Assembly: GCF_001422725.1 (NCBI RefSeq)
Contig: NZ_LMMA01000006.1
Coordinates: 171,683-235,682 of the forward strand
Origin: Flavobacterium sp. Leaf82
Lineage (GTDB): Bacteria > Bacteroidota > Bacteroidia > Flavobacteriales > Flavobacteriaceae
Length of the DNA: 64,000 nt
Direction of reading: 5' to 3'
The notes under the pieces were generated by a model. It saw nothing but the letters and a program-made list of their open reading frames with translations, had not been told where the DNA came from and ran no database searches. The position numbers and the translations under genes are program-made. This document shows positions 1 to 8,922 of this stretch, one piece after another (positions within the stretch are counted from its first letter, which is position 1; the number at the start of each line of letters is the position of its first letter).

Positions 1-1
1 A

Positions 2-316
2 GAAAAACTTGAAACTTTAGGTCTTTCTATTATTAAAGTACACGAAGGAAAAATTATCATCAATGAAACGGTACGTAAAAACATGGCACTTATTGCTAAA
101 CAAAGCAAAAGCGAACGTTTGTACAGAAAACTTTCAAATCGTGAGATCGAAGTTTTACGTTACTTAAGTGATGGTAAGAAAAACAATGAAATCTCTAAAA
201 TCTTAAATCTGAACGAAAAAACGATCAGTACTTACAAATTAAGATTATTGACTAAATTAAATGTTACTAATTTAGTTGACTTAGTTAACAAAGCGAAGAC
301 TTTAGAAATTATTTAA
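2..316 (+). CDS. LuxR-type response regulator, C-terminal part (5' end outside window)
   Basis: The reading frame is open from the window edge, so the ATG at 83 is internal and about 104 residues are visible. The last 65 residues form a LuxR/NarL-type helix-turn-helix with the usual LSNREIEVL start and a NEKTISTYKLRL recognition helix. In this family the domain binds DNA after phosphorylation of an N-terminal receiver; the receiver would lie upstream of the window and is inferred. The gene converges with dnaG and the two stop codons overlap in the four bases TTAA at 313-316. The target genes cannot be told from here. Confidence 0.85.
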   Translation, partial: EKLETLGLSIIKVHEGKIIINETVRKNMALIAKQSKSERLYRKLSNREIEVLRYLSDGKKNNEISKILNLNEKTISTYKLRLLTKLNVTNLVDLVNKAKTLEII

Positions 317-2376
317 TGGTACCTCGACATTACTCTTCCTAGTTTTTTCGAGAATGCATTAACTAATTTTGAGTAATCGACGACCATAGACAAAAGCTCT
401 GTATTATCTGAATTTTCAGGTTGTATAGAGCTTTTTAATTCCTCGATGATTTTACCAACCAGAAACCAGCGCATAGACATAATCGTTTCTGTAACATATT
501 GCGCAATTGTTTCGTGTTTCATCTTCGAAAAAATGTTCTGCCCTTCCCAATCGTGAAGTGTCAAGCGTTCATCTTCCATTAAAATATCAGTAACTTCCTG
601 AGCAAAATCAGGCTCTAAACGCATTAGATATTGTTCGAGACTGAATTTTTCATTTTGATTATAAAAGCCAATTAAGTCTGTAAAGATATCTCGGAACAAA
701 TTATTAGAAAGTTCTACCTCATCTTCCTGCAAACTCAAATAAATACGCTCATAGACTTTGTATGCTCTCATTTCTGAAACCATAACAACTTCACCTTCAT
801 CGTTATTTTTTAAAAGTACATCTTCAAATTCTTCTGTTTTATCTCCATAAAGCAATAAAATCTCAATTACTTTTCTTTCTAAACGATAAAGGATATCTAC
901 TTTTTCTGCAGGCTCTCCTACTGGATATCCCGGTTCTCCAGGATAATCATCCGGCGGTCCATTTCTTGGATCTTCAGGATCTCCTCCTGAATAACCTGTA
1001 TTTTTTGGATTTTGGTTTCTAAAAACTTCAAAAGGTTTTTGTTCCTGTTTCTGCTTTTTATTAACCTCTGCAAGATCTTTTTGAATTAATTGTGCTAAAG
1101 TACTCGTAAGTACCTGTTCAGAAATATCCATGATTCTGGCACATTCCTGAATATAAATCTCTCTTTGAATACGATCCGGTATTTTTGAAATACTATTAAC
1201 CATATCCCGAATCAGATCGGCTTTTTTTATAGGGTCATTTTTAGCATCTTTCATCAAGAGCGATGCTTTAAACTGTATAAAATCTTTACTATTTTCTTCT
1301 AAATAAGCAACAAGATCATCTTGCGAAGTTTTTCGTGCAAAACTGTCCGGATCCTCTCCGTCAGGAAAAGCACAAACCCTTACGTTCATTCCTTCTTCCA
1401 GAATCAAATCGATTCCTCGAACAGAAGCACGCAATCCTGCTGCATCTCCGTCAAAAAGAACCGTTATGTTTTTTGTTAATCTATTTACTAAACGAATCTG
1501 ATCGGGCGTTAAAGCTGTCCCGGAAGAAGCCACAACATTCTCGATTCCTGCCTGATTAAACTGAATTACATCTGTATAACCCTCAACCAGATAGCAATTG
1601 TTTAATTTAGCGATAGATTGTTTTGCCTGAAAAATACCGTAAAGCACTTTACTTTTATGGTAAATATCACTTTCTGGCGAGTTTAAATATTTCGCTGCTT
1701 TTTTATCATTCGTTAATATACGTCCTCCAAAACCCAGAACACGTCCGGACATACTTTCTATCGGGAACATTACACGACCTTTAAAGCGGTCAAAAGGACG
1801 ATCTTCTCTTGCGATTGTCAAACCTGTACTTTCCAGAAATTCTAACTTATAGCCTTTACCCAAAGCTTCTTTTGTAAGTGCATCCCAGGTTTCGGGTGAA
1901 TATCCTAAACTAAATTTTTTGATTGTTTCATTGGTAAAACCTCTTTCTTTAAAATACGAAAGTCCAATTGCTTTTCCTTCTTCTGAATTTAAAAGTGTTT
2001 TATGAAAATATTCCTTTGCAAATTCTGAAACCAAATACATACTTTCGCGGACATCCGTCATCGCTTTTTCGGCATCTGTTTGTTCCGTTTCTTCAATCTC
2101 AATATTATATTTTCTCGCCAGGTATCGAATGGCTTCGGGATAGGTAAATTGCGAATGCTCCATCAAAAACTTGACAGAATTCCCTCCTTTTCCTGTACTA
2201 AAATCTTTCCAGATTCCTTTTGCAGGAGAAACCATGAACGACGGAGAGCGCTCATCCGAGAACGGACTTAAGCCTTTGAAATTACTTCCGGCGCGTTTTA
2301 AATTGACAAAATCACCAATAACCTCCTCTACACGAGCAGTTTCAAAAACAGTATCAATTGTATTTTGTGAAATCAA
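313..2376 (-). CDS. dnaG: DNA primase DnaG with degenerate zinc-binding site
   Basis: DnaG makes the RNA primers for replication. From a TTG start at 2376 the protein has 687 residues. The N-terminal CHC2-type domain is recognisable (GLSPFSDERSPSF, residues 35-47), but the four zinc ligands are Ser37, Ser40, Asp58 and Thr61. The catalytic core follows, with TOPRIM motifs EGYTD and DGDAAG. A Pro/Gly-rich linker rich in Gly, Asp and Pro separates it from the C-terminal helicase-binding region. I prefer TTG 2376 to the upstream ATG at 2418 because a TACTTTTG promoter box covers 2408-2415, so a transcript would begin inside the longer frame, and because the protein then begins ISQNTIDTV as primases do. 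There is no terminator between it and the convergent regulator gene. Confidence 0.93.
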   Translation of the reverse strand: MISQNTIDTVFETARVEEVIGDFVNLKRAGSNFKGLSPFSDERSPSFMVSPAKGIWKDFSTGKGGNSVKFLMEHSQFTYPEAIRYLARKYNIEIEETEQTDAEKAMTDVRESMYLVSEFAKEYFHKTLLNSEEGKAIGLSYFKERGFTNETIKKFSLGYSPETWDALTKEALGKGYKLEFLESTGLTIAREDRPFDRFKGRVMFPIESMSGRVLGFGGRILTNDKKAAKYLNSPESDIYHKSKVLYGIFQAKQSIAKLNNCYLVEGYTDVIQFNQAGIENVVASSGTALTPDQIRLVNRLTKNITVLFDGDAAGLRASVRGIDLILEEGMNVRVCAFPDGEDPDSFARKTSQDDLVAYLEENSKDFIQFKASLLMKDAKNDPIKKADLIRDMVNSISKIPDRIQREIYIQECARIMDISEQVLTSTLAQLIQKDLAEVNKKQKQEQKPFEVFRNQNPKNTGYSGGDPEDPRNGPPDDYPGEPGYPVGEPAEKVDILYRLERKVIEILLLYGDKTEEFEDVLLKNNDEGEVVMVSEMRAYKVYERIYLSLQEDEVELSNNLFRDIFTDLIGFYNQNEKFSLEQYLMRLEPDFAQEVTDILMEDERLTLHDWEGQNIFSKMKHETIAQYVTETIMSMRWFLVGKIIEELKSSIQPENSDNTELLSMVVDYSKLVNAFSKKLGRVMSRYH

Positions 2377-2407
2377 AACGTAAAATATTTTTAAAGTTGA
2401 GAGCCTG

Positions 2408-2415
2408 CAAAAGTA
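2408..2415 (-). promoter_or_regulatory. -7 promoter box of dnaG
   Basis: TACTTTTG matches the Bacteroidota consensus TAnnTTTG. Transcription would begin near 2401, giving a leader of about 25 bases before the TTG start at 2376. Confidence 0.6.
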
Positions 2416-2449
2416 CACAAATCAATCCTGAAATCTGACGATTTAACAC

Positions 2450-2483
2450 AAAAAAAGTGCCTCTCGCGAAGCACTTTTTCTAC
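2450..2483 (-). terminator. Rho-independent terminator of the outer membrane protein gene
   Basis: On the minus strand, AAAAAGTGC and GCACTTTTT form a stem around a short CG-rich loop, followed by a T run. It lies 20 bases beyond the stop of the gene at 2503. Confidence 0.75.
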
Positions 2484-2502
2484 TAACTAATCAATTGCAT
2501 TA

Positions 2503-3534
2503 TTAATTTAAATCAAAACGTAATCCTAATGAAATATTATTTTCTTTTACGACATTATCCTGAAACAGCGGATTTAAATCATACTTGGCATATAAACTAA
2601 ATTCTTTGTAACCTATATAAGAACTCAATCCGTAAATAAAATTATTTACATTATAATCTCCTTTTATCGTTGTTTTATAATCTAAATCGTCCTGATCGTA
2701 TTTTAGGATTTGTTTTGATTTTACGTTGATTCCTGCATAACCTCCAATCCCGAAACGGAAACTTTTATGGGTTTTAAAATAGGTTTTACCATTGCTAACC
2801 TGGGGTTTAGAAAAATCAAATTCTAAATGCATAGGCAACACGATATAAACATTTCTAAAACGAGATTCGTCTAAATTTATGGCATTTGTTTGCAAAACGG
2901 TTTGGTTACCGTTTACCACAAAATTTCTGTTATCTGTAGGGCGAATGTTATTGTACATTAATGAAAGTCCGTATTTTGCATGTAATAAATTATCGTTTTT
3001 CATTAATCTTGAGTTATAGGTAAATCCCCATTCATAAAAATGTGAACCAATAAAACTATAATTAGAATCCTGAAGTTTTCCGTCGACCATCATATTGTTT
3101 AACCCCATTGCAAATACAAATTGCGAAGTGGTTCTTTTTTCACCATGAATGGAATCTTTGTCAACATCTCTTCTTTTCCAGCTAAAAATATAAGTGTGCG
3201 TAGAATCTTGTTCTTTGATTTTTCCGTCAACTTTTTGCTGTACTAAATCATTCAATTCGTTTTGAGCCAAAGTCACTTTTTCTTCAATGATTATTGCTCT
3301 TGCTTCGGCTAATTCTTTTTTGCGTTTGTCAGCTTGTTCCTGAGTTATTTTTCCTTCGGATAATTGAACATTTACTGCTTCAACTTCTTCTTTTAAAATG
3401 GCTTTTTCTTCTTTTGTAACTCTCTCTATTTTGTTTGCAATTTTCTTCGCTTTTGATTCAAATGTTTCCTGCCCCAGAACTTTGCTGACAAATAAAAAGA
3501 TTAAGACTACGAGATAAATGGTAAAATTTTTCAT
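2503..3534 (-). CDS. Secreted coiled-coil / outer-membrane beta-barrel protein
   Basis: 343 residues with a signal peptide ending near VLGQ. Residues about 22-100 are rich in Lys and Glu in a heptad-like pattern, suggesting a periplasmic coiled coil. The rest alternates polar and aromatic residues and ends in GLRFDLN, typical of an outer-membrane barrel. I do not recognise a named family. It lies 112 bases downstream of an ECF sigma factor/anti-sigma factor pair on the same strand, so it may be part of that operon or a target of the sigma factor. The function is unknown; a sensing or structural role at the envelope is inference. Confidence 0.75.
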   Translation of the reverse strand: MKNFTIYLVVLIFLFVSKVLGQETFESKAKKIANKIERVTKEEKAILKEEVEAVNVQLSEGKITQEQADKRKKELAEARAIIIEEKVTLAQNELNDLVQQKVDGKIKEQDSTHTYIFSWKRRDVDKDSIHGEKRTTSQFVFAMGLNNMMVDGKLQDSNYSFIGSHFYEWGFTYNSRLMKNDNLLHAKYGLSLMYNNIRPTDNRNFVVNGNQTVLQTNAINLDESRFRNVYIVLPMHLEFDFSKPQVSNGKTYFKTHKSFRFGIGGYAGINVKSKQILKYDQDDLDYKTTIKGDYNVNNFIYGLSSYIGYKEFSLYAKYDLNPLFQDNVVKENNISLGLRFDLN

Positions 3535-3539
3535 GATTG

Positions 3540-3646
3540 ATTGATGATTTTTTTAATGATTAATGATTAATTGTTGATTGTTGATTGTTGATTGTTTACT
3601 CTCTTTTCTTTGTTCTTTACTCTTTCTTCTATACTCTTTTTTCTTC
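3540..3646. repeat. Low-complexity intergenic tract (TTGATTG and TTACTC units)
   Basis: Short tandem-like copies of ATTGTTG/ATTGATT, then pyrimidine-rich TTTACTCTTT units. Related TTGTAGATT tracts are at 54768-54800 and 57768-57830. No coding sense or hairpin is seen. Confidence 0.5.
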
Positions 3647-4372
3647 TTACTCCTGTTGATTTCGATTTGCCAAAGCCACTTTTACCGTTTGATAATTTTT
3701 ATTGACTTTTGTAATCATTTTTTCTCTAAACGAAAGTTCTAATTCGCCATCTACCTGATTAAGTAAATCATTAGCATTGATTTTTACTTTTGATTTTGGT
3801 TTTACTAAATTCTCAGCAACAACTTTTTTTTCTGCTGATTCTAATAACTGATCTGCATTTTCTGTTTTAGAAGTTTCAGCAATTGAAACCTGAGTATTGA
3901 TTGATTGTTTTTCTGGATTGTTTTTCTTGATGATTGAAGACTCCGCTATTTGATTTGATTCATTTTTAATGGTTTTATTCGGTTTTAGATTAAGATTTTC
4001 TTTCTTGTTTACTGCATTTTGAACTGAAGGTTTTTCTGAAATTGCAACTTCTGTTTTTACAGAATCCACTCTATTAACAGTAGGTTCTACAATTGGTTTT
4101 ACCAGAGAATCTTTATTTTCATTCTCTTTTACAACTACTGTATTTTTTGGAGTTTCAGGCAAACTTTCCTTCTGATTAAAAAAGAAAGTTCCAACCAATA
4201 AAAACCCTACAATACTGGCAGCTATATACAACCATCGTTTTTTGCTATTTGGCTGTTTCTTTTCAGCAACACTCAACATCGCATCTAATCTGTCCCAGGC
4301 TTTGTCACTTGGTTCAATTTTGCGTTGATTTAGTTTTTCACGGAAATCCTTTTCAAAATTATTCGGTTCCAT
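3647..4372 (-). CDS. Membrane-anchored anti-sigma-factor-like protein
   Basis: 241 residues. About 45 N-terminal residues are cytoplasmic and include AWDRLDAML, a motif common at the start of flavobacterial anti-sigma proteins. A single membrane segment follows (IAASIVGFLLVGTFFF, residues about 50-65). The periplasmic part is low-complexity, rich in Lys, Glu, Ser and Asn. The start codon lies inside the end of the preceding sigma factor gene (14-base overlap), so the two are probably translationally coupled. By analogy with such pairs it would hold the sigma factor at the membrane until an envelope signal arrives. That role is inferred from context rather than from a recognised anti-sigma domain. 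Confidence 0.75.
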   Translation of the reverse strand: MEPNNFEKDFREKLNQRKIEPSDKAWDRLDAMLSVAEKKQPNSKKRWLYIAASIVGFLLVGTFFFNQKESLPETPKNTVVVKENENKDSLVKPIVEPTVNRVDSVKTEVAISEKPSVQNAVNKKENLNLKPNKTIKNESNQIAESSIIKKNNPEKQSINTQVSIAETSKTENADQLLESAEKKVVAENLVKPKSKVKINANDLLNQVDGELELSFREKMITKVNKNYQTVKVALANRNQQE

Positions 4373-4919
4373 TATCTTGTTTTTTTAAGGTATTAATTTG
4401 TGTTTGCAACATTTTTCTGGCGTGCGATAATTGCGATTTTGATGTTCCTTCATTAATTCCTAACATCTTTGCAATTTCATTATGTTTAAATCCTTCAATG
4501 GCGTATAAATTAAAAACCATTTTATATCCGTCAGGCAAAGCATCTATCAAAAACTGAATCTGATCTATAGAAAATTGACTGTCAATTGCATTAAAACTTT
4601 CTTCGACATATATTTCATCTTCAACAAACTTTACTTTTTTCTGAACTCTTAAATAAGAGATACATTCGTTTACCATAATCCTGCGAATCCAGCCTTCAAA
4701 ACTTCCTTTATGTTCAAACTTATCTAAGTTGGTAAATACTTTCATAAAAGCCGTTATCATTACATCTTCTGCTAATTGAATGTCTTTTATATATTGTCGG
4801 CAAACACTTAACATTTTCGAAGAAAACCTGCTATAAATCTGCTGTTGTGCTTGTCGATTATGCTCGACAGCCAACTTTATAATTTCGGTTTCTTCTTGAT
4901 GTAAATGAATAATTTTCAT
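4359..4919 (-). CDS. ECF-type RNA polymerase sigma-70 factor
   Basis: 186 residues with the two-domain ECF layout. Region 2 includes AEDVMITAFMKVFTNLDKFEHKGSF and the -10-binding stretch FEGWIRRIMVNECISYLR. Region 4 (LPDGYKMVFNLYAIEGFKHNEIAKMLG, ending in SQLSHARKML) forms the -35-binding helix-turn-helix. It directs RNA polymerase to a small regulon, probably envelope-related given the coupled anti-sigma-like gene and the outer membrane protein behind it. No TAnnTTTG box is visible upstream, which would fit autoregulation by its own promoter type. It is the first gene of the operon. Confidence 0.93.
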   Translation of the reverse strand: MKIIHLHQEETEIIKLAVEHNRQAQQQIYSRFSSKMLSVCRQYIKDIQLAEDVMITAFMKVFTNLDKFEHKGSFEGWIRRIMVNECISYLRVQKKVKFVEDEIYVEESFNAIDSQFSIDQIQFLIDALPDGYKMVFNLYAIEGFKHNEIAKMLGINEGTSKSQLSHARKMLQTQINTLKKQDNGTE

Positions 4920-5160
4920 TAATAAGCTTTCGGTTTTGGTTTAGTAACGATCTTCTATTAGCATAGACGAGTTAAGTTTTAAAATGGTTGCATCTGAGGT
5001 AAAAAAAATCAATAAAAAAGTAAAAAAAACATCAGAAAAAAACATAACACACTGTATTACAGATAAAAAAAAATCGATTTTCAAATTAACTAATTTTCAA
5101 ATTTGCTAATTATTTTTTTCTTCACTCCGGCAAGTTAATCTAATTCAAGCCGAAAGAAAT
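4920..5160. other. AT-rich intergenic region upstream of the sigma factor
   Basis: About 240 bases, A- and T-rich, with no open frame of note, no hairpin and no clear TAnnTTTG box. It must hold the sigma factor promoter, which I cannot place. Confidence 0.4.
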
Positions 5161-5196
5161 AAAAAAACCTTGCAATATTAGACATATTGCAAGGTT
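5161..5196 (-). terminator. Terminator of the LemA-DUF2207 operon
   Basis: AACCTTGCAATAT pairs with its inverted copy across a 5-base loop. On the minus strand it is followed by seven or more T. Confidence 0.85.
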
Positions 5197-5237
5197 CCTG
5201 AATAAATATTTTTGAAACAGCTGTTGGTTTCTAAATG

Positions 5238-7154
5238 CTACCAACCGCCGCCTCCACCGCCTCCACCTCCGCCGCCGGAACTTCCGCCACCAGAGCTTCC
5301 GCTGCTCCAACTTCCGCTGCTTCCGCTGGAACTGCTTGATGAAGAACCTGATGATGCGGGAGGATTTGGGTTAACTGCTGCTGCATTTACCGAATGCCCA
5401 AAAGTCGACAAGAACATTGCCGGTTGCCTGTAAAACGTATCGTCGCCCTGATACCACGACGGATCATATTTTGCTAACTCTAAAACCTCTTCAAATTGTT
5501 TCCCCCATTCTATTTCAACTCCTAATGCAATAGCATACGGAAATAATTTTTCGAACAATTGTGGGGTTAGTTCTGGAGGATTCAACATATTCATCCTGTT
5601 TTTCTCTGCCGTTTTAAGATAAAGTTTAAACCCTTCAAGTCTATGAATCGCTTCAGCACCTTTTTCTGTATACTTTCCTAATGTCTTGACATAGATTATA
5701 TACATTATGAAAACAACTCCAATAACAATCATTTGAACGGTGCTTAAAAATGGAATCGACATGAAAAATATTGCTACTGCCGGCGCAAAAATAAAGAAGC
5801 CCAAAATAGCTCTTAGAATTAGCAAACCTACACCTGTTTCTTTTTTTGTAAACCAATATGTTAATCCTGAAACGGCAACAATCAAACCGGCATAAAAAAC
5901 ATGATTAATATATCCTTTGTTATTGGCTAATAACTCATAAGTGAGTCCGGCAATTAGAAAAACAGCAAAACCAGTCCATTTTTTTTGAGTATTGTTTTGA
6001 TAGAATTCCTCTAAATTTATTTGCTTCGTTACTGTTTTAAGCCATTTAGAATATGCTTTTTCAAAAATCTTATAATTAGAATCTTCTACTTTTATTTTCT
6101 CTTTTTTCGTAAAACCGCTTACTATATCTGATTCTTCAGGACTTAATCCTTTTGATTGTTTATTTAAGACTTCTATCTCATAGGTCTGTTTATTTTTGAA
6201 AACACCATTCTCTAACGCAGACAAAATTTTAATAACACCTTTTACCGAAATATTTATAACAGATGACATATAGGTTTTATCCGTAACTTTTTTGTGATAT
6301 ACATATCCAGTGATTGCAGGAGACCAATCAAAAGGCGGCATGAATTCAGGCATCAATGTTTTTTTAACGGGATCTTTACCGTATTTCTTCCAGCTGAAAA
6401 AGAAGAAAAGCGCCATTCCTATTCCGTATATAACAGACCACAAACTTGTTTTTATTTGTTTGTAAAAAGAACTTGTTTCCTGCAAAAAAGTGGGAGGATC
6501 AACAATTCCTTTAGCAAATGATGCCGCTACGGTTAAACCTTCTTTTGGTCCAAGCTGTACAGCGGTAAAACTTGCAATAGTATGTTTGTCATTTAAGGAA
6601 TTGGCACAATTAGAATCTGTAGATCCTGATAATCCGGTATAACAATATAAATTTTTGAATTTATTTTCTGTCGGAAGAGAAATCTGGCAAGTTGCTTTAT
6701 CTATTGGAAAATTCCAGCCATTTCCGGTTACATTCCAATACAACTCATCATATTGGTCAAAATATCCAATCTGAAACGGAACGGTGTAACTAATTTGATA
6801 GTCATATATCCCACTTTCCAAATCGACATCTTTATCTCCTATATAAATCTTCCAGTCACCGGATTCTTCTTTTGTAAAATACTTTTCAGTAGCTCCATCT
6901 TTTTTTACTGAGTTTACGGTGTATTTCACATCTATTTGTGTACCGTCTTTATCTTGCCTTGTTAAGGGCAAAACTCTCAAAAGTCCGTGTCTAAACTCAT
7001 TACCTTCAGCATATATGCCTATATTTTCAGTAACATGAATATCACCGGATTTTTCGATTTGAATCTTGACATCAAAATTTAAAATTCTTTCCTGAGCTTG
7101 TGCCTGATAGAACAAAATAGAAAACAGAACAAACAATATTTTTCTTAGCAGCAT
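5238..7154 (-). CDS. DUF2207 (YciQ-like) membrane protein with poly-Gly tail
   Basis: 638 residues. A signal peptide (ending YQAQAQ) precedes an extracytoplasmic beta-rich DUF2207 domain (about 22-215). A membrane helix follows near 225 (VIYGIGMALFFFF), then a cytoplasmic part, a cluster of four hydrophobic helices (about 390-490), and a C-terminal tail of Ser/Gly repeats ending in 11 Gly and Trp. A tail of this type is common in DUF2207 proteins. The biochemical role is unknown. It follows lemA by 12 bases, a partnership widespread in bacteria, and the pair ends at the terminator at 5161. The Gly codons form a GC-rich repeat that stands out from the AT-rich neighbourhood. Confidence 0.9.
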   Translation of the reverse strand: MLLRKILFVLFSILFYQAQAQERILNFDVKIQIEKSGDIHVTENIGIYAEGNEFRHGLLRVLPLTRQDKDGTQIDVKYTVNSVKKDGATEKYFTKEESGDWKIYIGDKDVDLESGIYDYQISYTVPFQIGYFDQYDELYWNVTGNGWNFPIDKATCQISLPTENKFKNLYCYTGLSGSTDSNCANSLNDKHTIASFTAVQLGPKEGLTVAASFAKGIVDPPTFLQETSSFYKQIKTSLWSVIYGIGMALFFFFSWKKYGKDPVKKTLMPEFMPPFDWSPAITGYVYHKKVTDKTYMSSVINISVKGVIKILSALENGVFKNKQTYEIEVLNKQSKGLSPEESDIVSGFTKKEKIKVEDSNYKIFEKAYSKWLKTVTKQINLEEFYQNNTQKKWTGFAVFLIAGLTYELLANNKGYINHVFYAGLIVAVSGLTYWFTKKETGVGLLILRAILGFFIFAPAVAIFFMSIPFLSTVQMIVIGVVFIMYIIYVKTLGKYTEKGAEAIHRLEGFKLYLKTAEKNRMNMLNPPELTPQLFEKLFPYAIALGVEIEWGKQFEEVLELAKYDPSWYQGDDTFYRQPAMFLSTFGHSVNAAAVNPNPPASSGSSSSSSSGSSGSWSSGSSGGGSSGGGGGGGGGGGW

Positions 7155-7166
7155 ATATCAATACAA

Positions 7167-7721
7167 TTAAAACTGAACTTTAGGCGTTTCTCTCTGTTTT
7201 TCGTCTTCGAGTACAAGGAAGTTTTTCTTTGGAAAACCAAATGAATTCGCAACCAAATTGCCCGGAAAAGATTCTACGGCAATATTGTATTCTCTAACTG
7301 TTGCATTATAATATCGTTTTGAACGCTCTACTTCGGTTTCGATTTCACTTAATTCTTCCTGTAAGCTCAAAAAGTTTGTATTGGCTTTTAGATCAGGATA
7401 ATTTTCTGCCAATGCAAAAATGGTTCCCACTGCATTACCCAATTTCTTGTCTAATTGCAATTTTTCATCTGCATTATTAGCATTTAAGGCTTGATTGCGA
7501 AGGTTTACAATATTTACCAGTGTTTCTTTTTCGTGAGTTAAATACCCTTTTACCGTTTCAACCAGATTTGGGATTAGATCAAATCGTTTCTTTAAAATAA
7601 CATCGATTCCGCTTAAAGCTTCTTCAAGCATATTCCGTTTAGACACAAAACTGTTATAAAGTACTATCAGGTAAACACCTAGAATAACAAAAAGCGAAAG
7701 TATTATGAGTAGAATAATCAT
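7167..7721 (-). CDS. lemA: LemA family protein
   Basis: 184 residues. One N-terminal membrane helix (about 1-22) is followed by a soluble helical domain. Family motifs are visible: KRFDLIPNLVETVKGY, LAENYPDLKAN, and RSKRYYNATVREYN near the end, with FPGNLVA. LemA proteins face the periplasm or cell surface and their activity is not established. The gene is the first of a two-gene unit with the DUF2207 gene. Confidence 0.95.
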   Translation of the reverse strand: MIILLIILSLFVILGVYLIVLYNSFVSKRNMLEEALSGIDVILKKRFDLIPNLVETVKGYLTHEKETLVNIVNLRNQALNANNADEKLQLDKKLGNAVGTIFALAENYPDLKANTNFLSLQEELSEIETEVERSKRYYNATVREYNIAVESFPGNLVANSFGFPKKNFLVLEDEKQRETPKVQF

Positions 7722-7781
7722 ATTTCATTATTAAATTAAAGTCCAATTTAACAATAAAAATATTAAGAATTGATCGTGAGA

Positions 7782-8759
7782 TTATTTTTTTCTCTCAATT
7801 ACGTAGTTTACCATTAAAGTCAATGCCGCTTTAAATTCAGAATCAGGAAAATTCTCCAGTAATGAAAGTGCTTCTTGCTGAAATTCTACCATTTTATTTT
7901 CGGCGTAAGCCAAACCATTATTATTTTTTACAAAGGCAATTACTTCTTTAACTCGTTTTTTGTCCTTATTATGGTTTTTGATGGAGTTTATCAGCCACTT
8001 TTTTTCTTGCGGAGTACACGTATTTAAAACATGAATTAAAGGCAAGGTCATTTTTTGTTCTTTAATATCGATTCCGGTTGGTTTACCAATAGCTTCTTCA
8101 CTATAATCAAATAAGTCATCTTTGATTTGAAAAGCCATTCCGATAAGTTCTCCAAACTTTCTCATGTTTTCGACCTGAACATCATCTTCAATTACAGATT
8201 TTGCACCAAGAGCGCAACAAGCTGCAATAAGTGTTGCGGTTTTCTTTCGGATAATTTCATAGTAAATATCCTCTGTAATATCAAGTCGTCTGGCTTTTTC
8301 TATTTGAAGTAATTCTCCCTCGCTCATTTCGCGAACGGCGACAGAAATGATTCTTAATAAATCAAAATCACCATTATCTATAGAAAGCAATAAACCTTTA
8401 GACAATAAATAATCCCCCACTAAAACGGCTATTTTATTTTTCCAAAGCGCATTGATCGAGAAAAATCCGCGACGGCGATTACTGTCATCTACCACATCAT
8501 CGTGAACCAAAGTTGCGGTATGAATAAGTTCGATTACTGAAGCTCCGCGATAGGTTCTTTCGTTTACGATACCACCTGAAACCATTTTTGCGGTTAAAAA
8601 AACAAACATCGGACGCATTTGTTTTCCTTTTCGGTTTACGATATAATAGGTAATACGGTTTAGCAATGCAACCTTTGAGGTCATCGATTCATGGAACTTT
8701 TTTTCAAAAAGTTCCATTTCGTTAAAGATGGGCTGTTTTATTTGAGAAGTAATATTCAT
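7782..8759 (-). CDS. Polyprenyl (octaprenyl-type) diphosphate synthase
   Basis: 325 residues. It condenses isopentenyl diphosphate onto an allylic primer to make the long prenyl chain, in this group most likely the menaquinone side chain. Both Asp-rich Mg-binding motifs are present: LVHDDVVDD near residue 90 and FQIKDDLFDY near residue 215. GKQMRPMFVFL near 50 is the substrate-binding segment. The chain length cannot be read with certainty. A TATATTTG box at 8768-8775 places the transcript start only a few bases before the ATG. Confidence 0.93.
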   Translation of the reverse strand: MNITSQIKQPIFNEMELFEKKFHESMTSKVALLNRITYYIVNRKGKQMRPMFVFLTAKMVSGGIVNERTYRGASVIELIHTATLVHDDVVDDSNRRRGFFSINALWKNKIAVLVGDYLLSKGLLLSIDNGDFDLLRIISVAVREMSEGELLQIEKARRLDITEDIYYEIIRKKTATLIAACCALGAKSVIEDDVQVENMRKFGELIGMAFQIKDDLFDYSEEAIGKPTGIDIKEQKMTLPLIHVLNTCTPQEKKWLINSIKNHNKDKKRVKEVIAFVKNNNGLAYAENKMVEFQQEALSLLENFPDSEFKAALTLMVNYVIERKK

Positions 8760-8767
8760 TTCGATCC

Positions 8768-8775
8768 CAAATATA
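8768..8775 (-). promoter_or_regulatory. -7 promoter box of the polyprenyl synthase gene
   Basis: TATATTTG on the minus strand ends 9 bases before the ATG at 8759, so the mRNA has almost no leader. Confidence 0.6.
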
Positions 8776-8922
8776 CTATTTTAAATAAAAAAACGTTGTC
8801 TATTTTACGTTAGTATATGAATAATTTATATAATAATTAAGAAAACACACCAAAAAACATTATCTGCTTAAAGCCTAATTTGAATTCATTAATTAAAAGT
8901 AAAACACCTAAAACTATTTATT

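Noticed and set aside
3560..3600. Possible CRISPR-like repeat
   Set aside because: The TTGATTG units are too short, adjacent and without spacers; a simple low-complexity tract.
4249..4557. 102-residue rightward frame across the sigma/anti-sigma junction
   Set aside because: It lies antisense to two well-supported overlapping genes and has no family features.
5212..5433. Pro-rich open frame on the plus strand
   Set aside because: It is the antisense of the poly-Gly tail of the DUF2207 gene; Gly codons read as Pro on the other strand.
6600..6620. TTGGCAC as another sigma-54 site
   Set aside because: It is inside the DUF2207 coding sequence and lacks the second TTG block at five bases.
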